A stretch of 64,000 bases of DNA from Thermococcus sp. JdF3. GTDB taxonomy: Archaea; Methanobacteriota_B; Thermococci; Thermococcales; Thermococcaceae. The first letter of the stretch is position 1. Each line of letters opens with the position of its first letter. The position numbers were made by a program, and so were the translations under genes. Below are positions 43,150-50,813 of this stretch, one piece after another. The notes beneath the pieces were generated by a model that was given only the letters and a program-made list of their open reading frames with translations, ran no database searches and was not told where the DNA came from. Location of the stretch: NCBI RefSeq assembly GCF_012027495.1, contig NZ_SNUK01000005.1:167238-231237 (forward strand), read 5' to 3'.

Positions 43150-43257
43150 ATGATGATGTCACCGACGAAGTACTCGAGACTCCAACAGGTACTTGACAAG
43201 TATGGGCTTTATGTGTACGATGTGGCGGATATATTAGAGAAAGCCTTGGGAAATTAA
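43150..43257 (+). CDS. Possible small protein (35 residues)
   Basis: Three ATG codons in a row start a frame reading SPTKYSRLQQVLDKYGLYVY and ending DVADILEKALGN. The balanced composition and helix pattern look like a real small protein. No strong ribosome site precedes it. It is convergent with the MCM gene. Confidence 0.4.
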   Translation: MMMSPTKYSRLQQVLDKYGLYVYDVADILEKALGN

Positions 43258-43301
43258 GGAAGAGGAAATAAAAAATGAAATCATCGAAGCCTGGATTTAG
43301 T

Positions 43302-46094
43302 TTAATCTTTTTCCATTATCTTGTAATACCCGCTTCTCGGCTGGTAAACTTCCTCTGATTCCATGAGTTCCTTGAGCATCTCTTCAACTTCAACCCGCTT
43401 AAAGCCTAACTGCTGAACATCTTCAATAATGTCTTCTTTTGGTGTCCCCCAATCACCGGAGGCCTGGCGCCGCTCAATTGCCTCTAAAACCTTCTGCTTT
43501 AACTTCAGCTGCCTCGATGACCGCCCGATCTCAAGTATCGTAACGTCAACGTTGCCTTCCTCGTCAATTGCCGCTCTCTGGAGGGAGTACTCGAGCAGAC
43601 TCACAGCCACCTCAAAGTCCTCCTTCGTCACCGTATCGTGAAGATGCATTCTTGCGTGAGCCTCAGCGAGCCTCAAAACCGCCTCTAGCTGTCTTGGCGT
43701 TACCGAAAAGCCCTCACTGTTCTTCAGCCTCTTCCTCAGCTTCAGGTAATACTCCTGAATTTCCTCATTCAGCTGGGGGTCGAGTTTCAGCGTCTTTATC
43801 TTCTTCCGAGCGTAAATAATCAACTTCTTGAGGAACTCGGGAGAATATGGGGGCTTAATCCGTTCGCCTTCATACCACCTCTTTAGGATGGCCTCGGCAA
43901 CCATCTTGTCCTTCTTCTCATCAACTGTGTTTATGAACGTGAATATCAAATCAAACCTGCTCATTAGTGAGGGCGGGAGGTCAATCTGCTCGGGGAGCGT
44001 CTTGTTCCTGTTAATCTTGCCGAACTTCGGATTTGCCGCGGCAATGACTGTGGCCCTTGCATTGAGGACCATGTTGAGGCCGGCCTTAGCGAAGTAAACG
44101 CTGCCCTGTTCCATCGGTTCGTGGAGGCTGTTACGATCCTCTTTGCTCATTTTATCCAGCTCATCAATGATCGCGAAGCCGTTATCTGCTAACACGAGGG
44201 TTCCGGCGTCAACTGTCCACCTTCCTGTGATGTTGTCTTTCTTGGCGGCGGCCATGAGTCCAACGCCGCTTGCTCCCTTTCCGGAGGTCCTAACGGCCCG
44301 GGGAGCAATCCTAGCTGTGAAGTCGAGCAGATGAGATTTGGCCGTTCCCGGGTCCCCAACGAGAAGGACGTGAATTCGCTTCCTCTTTCTTTCCCCCACG
44401 GGCGAATACTCGTCGTGCCCTCCAAAGATGGAAAGCAGTATGCCGAGCTTCTCGTTCTCGTATCCGTGCACGGTCGGGGCAAAAGACTGAATCAGCTTCC
44501 TCTTGTACTCTGGCGACTTAACTTCCTCAAGGATTCTCTGCTCTTCCTCAGGGGTTACTGTAATGTCCTCCTCGTCTTTACTCTCTTTCTCAATATGATT
44601 CACGATTAGCACAAATTTCTTCACGGGTTTGTTGTCCTCCTCACCTTCGAGGAGTCTCAGTGTGCCGGTAATGATTACTCTGTCCCCCGGAATAATGTTG
44701 TCACAGAGGTCGTCAAGGAGGATAATGTTCAGGTTCCTTGGCAATTGGCCTCCTTTCAGCTTCTCCGGAGGGTCCTGGATTGTCGCCGTTTGGTATCGCC
44801 TGAATCTGCTTTTTTCGGCATCGAGTTCGAGGTTTTTGGAGCCACAGGCGTCGCATTTGGTCGGTTTTATCAGCTTTGTTGAGTATTCTCTTTGCATGCG
44901 AATTATTTCGTTTCCGCAGTCCTTGCAGAGGAAGACGGCCTTTGAGATGAACGGTTCGATGCTTGAGAGCCTCGTTACAACGCCGCGGACTTGAATGAAG
45001 CGGTTAATCTGTTCGGGACCCACAGATCGTGGTTCGAGTGTCTTGGGCAGGTTGTAAAACCTAACGTGAATCTGGGGCGGGTTATCTTGGAAGAACTCCT
45101 CTTTCAGCACGAGTTCAACGGCGTCTTCGGCTGCCAAGATGACTTCTTCGGGTTCTTCCAAGAGTTTCTTAGGAATACATTCGAGAACTGAGCTGAGATG
45201 GATGAAGTCAATATCAAGGCTTTTCTTGCTTTCTTCCGTCATCAGGCTGGCGAGTTTTTCTCGATAAATCTTTTTCTCATTTTCCCCGACGTAACTGGAG
45301 ATGAATGTTTTGAAGGCCTCAATCATTGCTTCTCTGTCGCTTCCATCAAGGGATTTAAGACCTTTCTTCGCTTGTTCATGTTCCAGGAGCTTTGTGAAGG
45401 TTTCACATATTTCTTCCCTGACTTCAGGGAGCAGACGAAAGTATCTCACGTCCCGTGAGACTTTTTTCTCCACAATATTGGTATCATTCCCGACTCTTGA
45501 AATGGCCTGTCTTAGGGAAGAGTTGGCGTATCTCTTTCCGAGAACCTTATTGATTTGAGTAACCTTGTCGATCAGGTTAGAATATGTAACATAATCCCGT
45601 TCATGACATAATGCTAATATCACAAGAGAGTCATGTTGTTTGTTCAACTCAACTGTCCTTTTGATTGCCTGAAGCTGAAGTTCAAAAATCTCTCTGAGAT
45701 TTTCCTGCTTTTCCTTTTGGATTTTATCTTTTTCCTCCTTTTCCTTTTGGGAAGGAACAGATTCTGTGTCTTTTTTGCCGTTTTCCTCTTCAGAAAACGG
45801 AGGAAAAAATTTTTTCCTCGACTCCTCATCTGATATCTCTGCTTTGATCTGATGTAAAATCTTTGCAAAAGCATCAAGGTGCTCTTGGGTAATGACTCCA
45901 ACTTCCTCACCAAAAATCGCCTTTACAGCCTTCCGTGCAAGGAAGCTAAAGCTCCCAATGTTTGAAGCACCTTTCTCATGGATCTTCTTTTTGATTTCTT
46001 CGTGACTCCTGAAGAGGTCCTCGACACGCAGGTTCAGCTCCTCAACCCTTAAAATGACGTCGTTAATGTCGACATTCTCGACTTCCACAACCAT
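43302..46094 (-). CDS. mcm: MCM replicative helicase with long N-terminal extension
   Basis: A 930-residue MCM. Zinc motif CKDCGNE...CDACGS, Walker A LLVGDPGTAKSHLL, Walker B FAIIDELDKMSKEDR, arginine finger LPPSLMSRFDLIF and a C-terminal winged helix are all present, so an active helicase is expected. About 250 residues precede the usual N-terminal domain. They include a charged coiled-coil stretch (about 115-140) and a possible winged-helix segment (about 155-225). Chromosomal archaeal MCMs are typically near 650-700 residues. ATG 46094 follows GGGTGGATGGT. The element probably uses it for its own replication. Confidence 0.93.
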   Translation of the reverse strand: MVVEVENVDINDVILRVEELNLRVEDLFRSHEEIKKKIHEKGASNIGSFSFLARKAVKAIFGEEVGVITQEHLDAFAKILHQIKAEISDEESRKKFFPPFSEEENGKKDTESVPSQKEKEEKDKIQKEKQENLREIFELQLQAIKRTVELNKQHDSLVILALCHERDYVTYSNLIDKVTQINKVLGKRYANSSLRQAISRVGNDTNIVEKKVSRDVRYFRLLPEVREEICETFTKLLEHEQAKKGLKSLDGSDREAMIEAFKTFISSYVGENEKKIYREKLASLMTEESKKSLDIDFIHLSSVLECIPKKLLEEPEEVILAAEDAVELVLKEEFFQDNPPQIHVRFYNLPKTLEPRSVGPEQINRFIQVRGVVTRLSSIEPFISKAVFLCKDCGNEIIRMQREYSTKLIKPTKCDACGSKNLELDAEKSRFRRYQTATIQDPPEKLKGGQLPRNLNIILLDDLCDNIIPGDRVIITGTLRLLEGEEDNKPVKKFVLIVNHIEKESKDEEDITVTPEEEQRILEEVKSPEYKRKLIQSFAPTVHGYENEKLGILLSIFGGHDEYSPVGERKRKRIHVLLVGDPGTAKSHLLDFTARIAPRAVRTSGKGASGVGLMAAAKKDNITGRWTVDAGTLVLADNGFAIIDELDKMSKEDRNSLHEPMEQGSVYFAKAGLNMVLNARATVIAAANPKFGKINRNKTLPEQIDLPPSLMSRFDLIFTFINTVDEKKDKMVAEAILKRWYEGERIKPPYSPEFLKKLIIYARKKIKTLKLDPQLNEEIQEYYLKLRKRLKNSEGFSVTPRQLEAVLRLAEAHARMHLHDTVTKEDFEVAVSLLEYSLQRAAIDEEGNVDVTILEIGRSSRQLKLKQKVLEAIERRQASGDWGTPKEDIIEDVQQLGFKRVEVEEMLKELMESEEVYQPRSGYYKIMEKD

Positions 46095-46149
46095 ACCATC
46101 CACCCGAAAAGAAGGAGTTAGGTATGAACAATTAAAACAAGCTGGTGCT

Positions 46150-46173
46150 GGTGTAAGGTGATTGCCTTACACC
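46150..46173. repeat. Element palindrome, copy 3
   Basis: Core 46151-46172: GTGTAAGGT GATT GCCTTACAC. It lies about 13 bases upstream of the TTTTAAT box (46131-46137) of the leftward MCM gene. Confidence 0.8.
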
Positions 46174-46177
46174 GGCG

Positions 46178-46199
46178 GTGTCAGGTAAGTGCCTTACGC
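46178..46199. repeat. Element palindrome, copy 4 (degenerate)
   Basis: GTGTCAGGT AAGT GCCTTACGC, 27 bases centre to centre from copy 3. The pair lies upstream of the MCM promoter. Confidence 0.65.
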
Positions 46200-46209
46200 T
46201 GATGCCCCC

Positions 46210-46740
46210 TGGTGAGGGTTATACAGGTGGTGCGCAGGTGAGGAGTGTAAAATTTTTGCAAAAAATGGCTTATATACGGGGGGTGTTCAGCGAAAGTACG
46301 CGAAAAAATATTAGGGTACGGAGAACAGGGAACATAATACACCCCAAAGTAACGCACCCGTGTACAAGTTTTACTGTACAAATGTATTCAAATTCGTGTT
46401 CTCTGTTCTCCGTACCCTTCGAATTTTTCGCATTTTCAGGGGGGTCTAACCTCTCTTATATACACAAAAGGAGTGGTAAGGGGCGAGTTTCACGAGCGGA
46501 ATTCACAAACATGCCCCACAATGTTTACTTTTGTTCATCGTAATGTTCTCTGGTTCCCTCAACGATTTTTTTGTTTTTCAGAAACCTTAGGGTACAGGTG
46601 CAAACCTGTGTACCTAATGCACTAAAATGTACGCGTGATGTTCTCTTTGGATTTTTTACAAAATCTTAAAAACCTTACAGGGAACAGGTTTATATATTTT
46701 TTCTGCACATAAAAACGACATTTTTTTAAACATTAACTTC
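46210..46740. other. Repeat-rich non-coding region beside mcm, candidate replication origin
   Basis: No gene is supported on either strand. Five copies of a TGTTCTCTGTTCTCC-like unit occur: 46320-46335 (inverted), 46396-46411, 46543-46559, 46638-46650 and 46677-46687 (inverted). A 21-base inverted repeat with one mismatch has arms at 46314-46334 and 46397-46417. Three long AT runs (46561-46580, 46650-46675, 46688-46735) could melt easily. Position next to mcm makes an origin likely; the TATA-like boxes at 46268, 46455 and 46688 are alternatives. Confidence 0.5.
46314..46417. repeat. 21-bp inverted repeat with 62-base loop
   Basis: Arms GGGTACGGAGAACAG... at 46314-46334 and ...CTGTTCTCCGTACCC at 46397-46417 are complementary except for one base pair. 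Weaker pairing continues outward through AT-rich sequence. Confidence 0.7.
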
Positions 46741-46758
46741 CCTGTCTCGCCGTCGTAA

Positions 46759-46780
46759 GTGTAAGGCAGGAGCCTGACGC
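46759..46780. repeat. Element palindrome, copy 5 (degenerate)
   Basis: GTGTAAGGC AGGA GCCTGACGC. It ends four bases before the TCTTTTAAAC promoter box of the gene at 46838. Confidence 0.65.
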
Positions 46781-46837
46781 AGTTCTTTTAAACTTCAGCC
46801 TCCCACAGTCTTCTTCGGGGTCGTGAAGGTGGTGCCG

Positions 46838-47299
46838 ATGGACGGGGAGAACTTAACTCCCTCCGAGATTGTGGTCAAACTAATCAAAGATAACCCGGAC
46901 TTGAAACTCGAAGAAGCACAGCCAGGGGACATTGGTATTGACCCAATCGCCGATGGATACTTCTCGCCCGATCTCGACGTCAGCATCAATATCAAAAAAG
47001 TCAAAATATTTAAAGTTCACAACGGAGAAGACGTTAAGGCATTTTGGATTAACGGTTTTATGTTAATTTCCCGAGGAATGGTTATACGGAATCATAAAAC
47101 GGGTGCAATTGCAGATTTGATTCTCATTAAACTCTCCAAGGACAGGGTTCTCCTAAAGGGAGCACTTAACGGGAAGCCCATTATGGCATACTTCCAGGTC
47201 GAGCCGAGCGAGTGGTTCATCGACGCGCTCATCCACGCGGCTGGAATACTCCTCAAAGATTACGGCGAGAGGAGTCTCACGCCCGTTCGAGATGGCTGA
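46838..47299 (+). CDS. Hypothetical protein of the element
   Basis: A 153-residue protein of no family I recognise. It begins with a charged helix (TPSEIVVKLIKDNPDLKLEE), is beta-rich in the middle, and has a hydrophobic helical end (WFIDALIHAAGILLKDYG). ATG 46838 is preceded by GGTGGTG; the frame could also start at GTG 46823. Palindrome copy 5 overlies its promoter. Confidence 0.6.
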   Translation: MDGENLTPSEIVVKLIKDNPDLKLEEAQPGDIGIDPIADGYFSPDLDVSINIKKVKIFKVHNGEDVKAFWINGFMLISRGMVIRNHKTGAIADLILIKLSKDRVLLKGALNGKPIMAYFQVEPSEWFIDALIHAAGILLKDYGERSLTPVRDG

Positions 47300-47394
47300 A
47301 ATCGCCTGTGCATTTTGTTTCATTCTCGAACCCAATAAGCGGGATTGCTCTGGCCCAATTTGTCAAATTGTATTAAGTAAAAAATCCTTTACTG

Positions 47395-47416
47395 GTGTAA
47401 GGCAAATGCCTTACAC
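47395..47416. repeat. Element palindrome, copy 6
   Basis: GTGTAAGGC AAAT GCCTTACAC, identical to copy 1. It ends about six bases before the TTTATAAAT box (47423-47431) of the DUF302 gene. Confidence 0.8.
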
Positions 47417-47522
47417 GAAAAATTTATAAATTTGGCAATCCTGATTCTGCTTTGCCGTTTGGCGGTATATTCGGCGTACATCGACCCAGCAACTTAGAGA
47501 GGGCTAGTTGGAGGTGTATTGA

Positions 47523-47891
47523 ATGATTGAGGCCAGGTTAGTGTTCAATGGGTCTTTCGATGAGGCCGAGGCCAAGGTGAAGGAGGCTCTTCCGCAGGCC
47601 GGCTTTGCTGTTGTCTGGGAGCAGGACTTCACGGCTGTTGTCAAGAACAAGCTCGGCATTGACATGCCGAAGTACAAGACGCTTGGCCTCTGCAATGCTA
47701 AAATCTTCTACGAGCTCTGGAAGAGAAACGAGGAGATCGGTATGGTTGCCCCGTGCCACCTGCTTCTGTACGAGGACGGTGGCAAAGTTCACGCGAAGAT
47801 GGCAGTCCCTGATGAGTTCTGGGACGAGGAGGTTCTGGCAGAGCCGTTCAACAGGGTTGTGGAACTCCTGAAAGAGATTGGATTTAACTGA
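47523..47891 (+). CDS. DUF302 family protein
   Basis: A 122-residue protein that fits DUF302: FDEAEAKVKEALPQAGFAVV, then KTLGLCNAKIFYEL and MVAPCHLLLYEDGGKVHAKM. Two cysteines are placed as in the family. The fold may bind a small ligand, but no function is known. GGAGGTG lies a few bases before the ATG. Composition is closer to chromosomal genes than its neighbours. Expression is probably set by palindrome copy 6. Confidence 0.8.
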   Translation: MIEARLVFNGSFDEAEAKVKEALPQAGFAVVWEQDFTAVVKNKLGIDMPKYKTLGLCNAKIFYELWKRNEEIGMVAPCHLLLYEDGGKVHAKMAVPDEFWDEEVLAEPFNRVVELLKEIGFN

Positions 47892-47942
47892 CTTCCTCAC
47901 CTTTCTCTCATATCTTTTTGTTTGATGTTCGGGAGGGGTTGG

Positions 47943-48620
47943 ATGAAGAAACTGGAGCTCGTGAAGAAAAACAATCTTGTACAAGTCGGAAAGTTCCGGA
48001 TTACAGGCTCCGAAGGGGAATCTCTCTTTAAGAAAGGAGAAGTCTTCAAAGACCGCAAAGGGACATTCTGGGTGATGGACAAATTCAAAGAGGGGGAAAC
48101 ATACATTTTCTGGATTCCTCATAAACCCCGCCCCAAGAGGATACGTGTAAAATTGGTTAAAAGAACCCCTGACAAGTTAGTTTTTGAGATTATTGCCAGC
48201 TCAGAACAAAGACTCTCCAACCCTAAGAAAGATCCCAACGTCCAAAAAGAAAATCGATCTCACAAGGCAAAGAGGGCACCAGCGAAAAACGAGGGAATAC
48301 ATCCAAAAGAGCATAAAATGCCTCAAAAAATACAGAAAAGGCGCAACTGGGGTCGAACAGTTGGAGCGATGTTTAGGTTGCTTTTAGGAGGGTTCTTTTT
48401 AGTAATGGCAATATTCAGCTTCATTGAGGGAGAAGTTGTGCTTGGTATTGTCCTCTTAATTGTCATGGCTGGAATTTTTGATGGAAGCAATGCAGAACAG
48501 AATTCTCAGCATAACGTCCAGCCCACGGTTTATGATGACGATGATTATTACTACAATTACCTTGATGAACTCGAAGAGGACAGTCTCATTGAGCTTATGG
48601 TGTATTATTTAGACGACTGA
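47943..48620 (+). CDS. Hypothetical membrane protein of the element
   Basis: A 225-residue protein. The N-terminal 80 residues form a soluble beta-rich domain, a lysine-rich linker follows (about 85-135), then two membrane helices (about 143-183, MFRLLLGGFFLVMAIFSFI and VLGIVLLIVMAGIF) and a very acidic tail with a tyrosine run (DDDDYYYNYLDELEED). ATG 47943 follows GGGAGGGGTTGG. Not recognised. Confidence 0.6.
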   Translation: MKKLELVKKNNLVQVGKFRITGSEGESLFKKGEVFKDRKGTFWVMDKFKEGETYIFWIPHKPRPKRIRVKLVKRTPDKLVFEIIASSEQRLSNPKKDPNVQKENRSHKAKRAPAKNEGIHPKEHKMPQKIQKRRNWGRTVGAMFRLLLGGFFLVMAIFSFIEGEVVLGIVLLIVMAGIFDGSNAEQNSQHNVQPTVYDDDDYYYNYLDELEEDSLIELMVYYLDD

Positions 48621-48652
48621 TATTCGACCTCGATAATATGGGGGGATGAGAA

Positions 48653-48976
48653 ATGTTCCTTCATATTGAAACCGGGCTGGCGAGTGAGGATTATGGGGTC
48701 CTGCTCAAGGCTGTCAAGAAGGAGATGGGTTTAACAACCGAGAAGCTCAAGGAGCTGGGCTTTGACGAGGACGTTGCCATTGGCGCCCTCGTGTTCGAGG
48801 TCCCCTCAAGCTCGAAGTTTTATTGTAAAGCCTGCCTGGACGCTTTTGATGACTTTGAGAGTGCTCAACGGCACGTTATTGAAATTCACTCAAAAGAAGA
48901 CGTCCCCAAGTTCAGGGGGAAGAGTGCTAAGGAACTCGTGCAGATGCTCGTGGGAGAGATACAACGGGTGGATTAG
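48653..48976 (+). CDS. Small protein with a C2H2 zinc finger
   Basis: A 107-residue protein. The zinc finger is YCKACLDAFDDFESAQRHVI followed by EIH (C-x2-C-x12-H-x4-H). Such fingers are common in archaeal viruses and plasmids and bind DNA. The N-terminal half is helical and acidic. It is the most plausible DNA-binding regulator encoded close to palindrome copies 5-8, but the link is untested. GGGGATGAG precedes the ATG. Confidence 0.75.
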   Translation: MFLHIETGLASEDYGVLLKAVKKEMGLTTEKLKELGFDEDVAIGALVFEVPSSSKFYCKACLDAFDDFESAQRHVIEIHSKEDVPKFRGKSAKELVQMLVGEIQRVD

Positions 48977-48997
48977 TGTAAGGTGATTGCCTTACGC
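48976..48997. repeat. Element palindrome, copy 7
   Basis: GTGTAAGGT GATT GCCTTACGC. It starts at the stop codon of the zinc-finger gene and ends four bases before a GATTTAAGG box (49002-49010). Confidence 0.75.
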
Positions 48998-49211
48998 AGG
49001 AGATTTAAGGTTTGAGTCGTGGGTGCTCCCGGTTTCTGGGCGGTTGGAGAGGCTGGTGGGCTTCAAAGTTGGAGAGTTAGTCATCATCACGTTCTCCCCG
49101 TGATTTTCTTTAAGTGCAATTTGGAGAATCGAAACCTTTAACCGGGTTAGACAAGGAAAGAGAAAACGAGGGTGGGTCTCTTTTGAACAAGTTGAAAGAG
49201 GTGGTGTCGAA

Positions 49212-49391
49212 ATGAGAGGCAACGAAATCTGGAGATTAGCGAAAGCCATTGCAAAGCTGGTTGATGCGGCAGGTGCTTTGTTGGACCCGGCGGACATGGT
49301 TTTCAGGGGCGCGTCAATCAGCACGAGGGGCGCGGGTCGTGTTCAGCCCCGCAAGCAGGAGGCTCATGATGATTGGTTCTGGACTGGGTGA
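49212..49391 (+). CDS. Small protein of the element (59 residues)
   Basis: A short frame with a strong GAGGTGGTG ribosome site. It reads RGNEIWRLAKAIAKLVDAAG, then LLDPADMVFRGASIST and a basic/acidic end HDDWFWTG. A CTTTAACC box lies about 75 bases upstream. Not recognised; an amphipathic helix near the N-terminus is clear. Confidence 0.6.
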   Translation: MRGNEIWRLAKAIAKLVDAAGALLDPADMVFRGASISTRGAGRVQPRKQEAHDDWFWTG

Positions 49392-49474
49392 CTCTCTCTT
49401 CTCATCTTTTTGCTTCTGTGCGACCCTTACGGGCCGCCGACATAATATACGCGAGTTGGGTTTAAAAATTTTTT

Positions 49475-49496
49475 CTGTAAGGCAAATGCCTTACAC
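49475..49496. repeat. Element palindrome, copy 8
   Basis: CTGTAAGGC AAAT GCCTTACAC. On its left a TTTAAAAATT box (49461-49470) would start a leftward transcript, antisense to the 59-residue gene. Confidence 0.75.
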
Positions 49497-49541
49497 TGAA
49501 TTAACACTTGTGTAAGTATTCTTTGGAATTGTCCGGAGGAC

Positions 49542-50090
49542 TTAGATCGAATCTAATCTCAGGAGCAGTTCGTGGGCGGCCTTCTCCTGCGTGTAATGCA
49601 GGATATAATCTAGCCTCTTGTGGCCGGTTATTTTGGCAATGAGTTGGGGTGGATACTTTTTTTCTGCTAAGTAACCCACGAACGCGTATCTTAGGCTGTG
49701 GGTGTTGAAGCCGTATGTTTTCTTCACCCACGTTGATATTTTGATGACGACTCCTTTCTTACCATGCTTCTGAAGTTCCCGTTCAAGGAGCCCCTCGAGG
49801 GCCAATAAATCCGCTTTTTTGACCTCTCTGGGCAAGATCATCAATCGTTGATATCCGTCTCGCCGTTTCTCAACTGTAATGAATGCTTCCTGTGAGTATT
49901 CTCTTGAGACCTTGGAGATGAATTCAATTGCCTCTCCAATTCGTGAACCGTTTCTAAGCTGTGTCAAAAGTATCACTAAGTACATTCTTCTCTTGAGTGC
50001 CTTTACACCTTCCTTCTTTCTTGCCTCTTTGAGATCTTTGAGCAGAAGCCGATAAGTCTCTTCGTAATCCAGGCCTTGGTCCCAGCCCAT
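49542..50090 (-). CDS. Tyrosine recombinase, catalytic domain
   Basis: About 182 residues with the tyrosine recombinase residues Arg (RNGSRIGEAIEF), His-x-x-Arg (FNTHSLRYAFVGYLA), His (ITGHKRLDYIL) and the Tyr in LHYTQEKAA. The usual N-terminal DNA-binding domain is very short. It may resolve dimers or invert DNA rather than integrate the element. ATG 50090 has GGTGGCC upstream. A 29-bp imperfect palindrome stands just upstream (50119-50147). Confidence 0.8.
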   Translation of the reverse strand: MGWDQGLDYEETYRLLLKDLKEARKKEGVKALKRRMYLVILLTQLRNGSRIGEAIEFISKVSREYSQEAFITVEKRRDGYQRLMILPREVKKADLLALEGLLERELQKHGKKGVVIKISTWVKKTYGFNTHSLRYAFVGYLAEKKYPPQLIAKITGHKRLDYILHYTQEKAAHELLLRLDSI

Positions 50091-50118
50091 GATGGCCACC
50101 TAATTGTGTTTTTTGTTT

Positions 50119-50147
50119 AACTTAAATGCAAATTTTGCTTATAAGTT
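50119..50147. promoter_or_regulatory. 29-bp imperfect palindrome upstream of the recombinase gene
   Basis: Nested arms AACTTA/TAAGTT and GCAAA/TTTGC around a single T. It covers the expected promoter of the leftward gene at 50090 and could be a self-control site. Confidence 0.4.
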
Positions 50148-50251
50148 TTACTTTTTGGTGGCAATTTGTTGAGCTTAGGGTCGTAAGTTAAACACAGAAG
50201 TGATCCGTTAGTTTTAACTCCCCACCCCCCGCTCGAAGCCGAGGTGGTGGC

Positions 50252-50659
50252 ATGGCGTGGAGGATTCATGTGGCATCTGGTACTATGGGAGTGTTCCCCG
50301 AACCTACAGCAACAATCCAGGCAAGGAACATCCCAGAATACTTTGACGGAGTTGAGGTGCTATACTTGCCTCCTCAGTCAGTTACAGCCCTTGCCAGCGC
50401 ACTCTCGGAGCGATTTGTTAATACTTTGATAATCTTCGCAGAGCCCTTCAGGATAAGCAACAAGGTCGTTATTAGGGTATGGAAAATCCAGGGCATCTGG
50501 GACGGAAGCACTCGGCGAAAGAATATCATTACCCGCAATCCAGAACCAGATACCCAGATCACACTTATGCTTTTCCTCAGTGAAGTCGAACGAGAAGCCA
50601 TTTTATTTGAGATACTCCAGCATGCAAAAGACGGTATGGAGTTCAAACTTGTCTCTTAA
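50252..50659 (+). CDS. Hypothetical protein of the element
   Basis: A 135-residue alpha/beta protein (WRIHVASGTMGVFPEPTATI start; FVNTLIIFAEPFRISNKVVI strand pair) with no family recognised. ATG 50252 has the strong site GAGGTGGTGGC. It precedes the DUF262 gene by about 150 bases and may be read with it. Confidence 0.6.
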   Translation: MAWRIHVASGTMGVFPEPTATIQARNIPEYFDGVEVLYLPPQSVTALASALSERFVNTLIIFAEPFRISNKVVIRVWKIQGIWDGSTRRKNIITRNPEPDTQITLMLFLSEVEREAILFEILQHAKDGMEFKLVS

Positions 50660-50813
50660 CTTTTTGATTTTTACTGCTTTTGGATTCCATGTAACAACCT
50701 CCCGAAGCCGAATATACCCTTGTGCAGACTTTCTGAAGATGCGAGAATCAAAAAGATTCAAAATCGAAATGTATTTGAATGTTGTTCTCAAGTAACTGTT
50801 CTGGTGATGCTGA

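Noticed and set aside
46361..46380. Two TGTACA hexamers 14 bases apart
   Set aside because: Short self-complementary words in an AT-rich repeat region; not enough to call a separate site.
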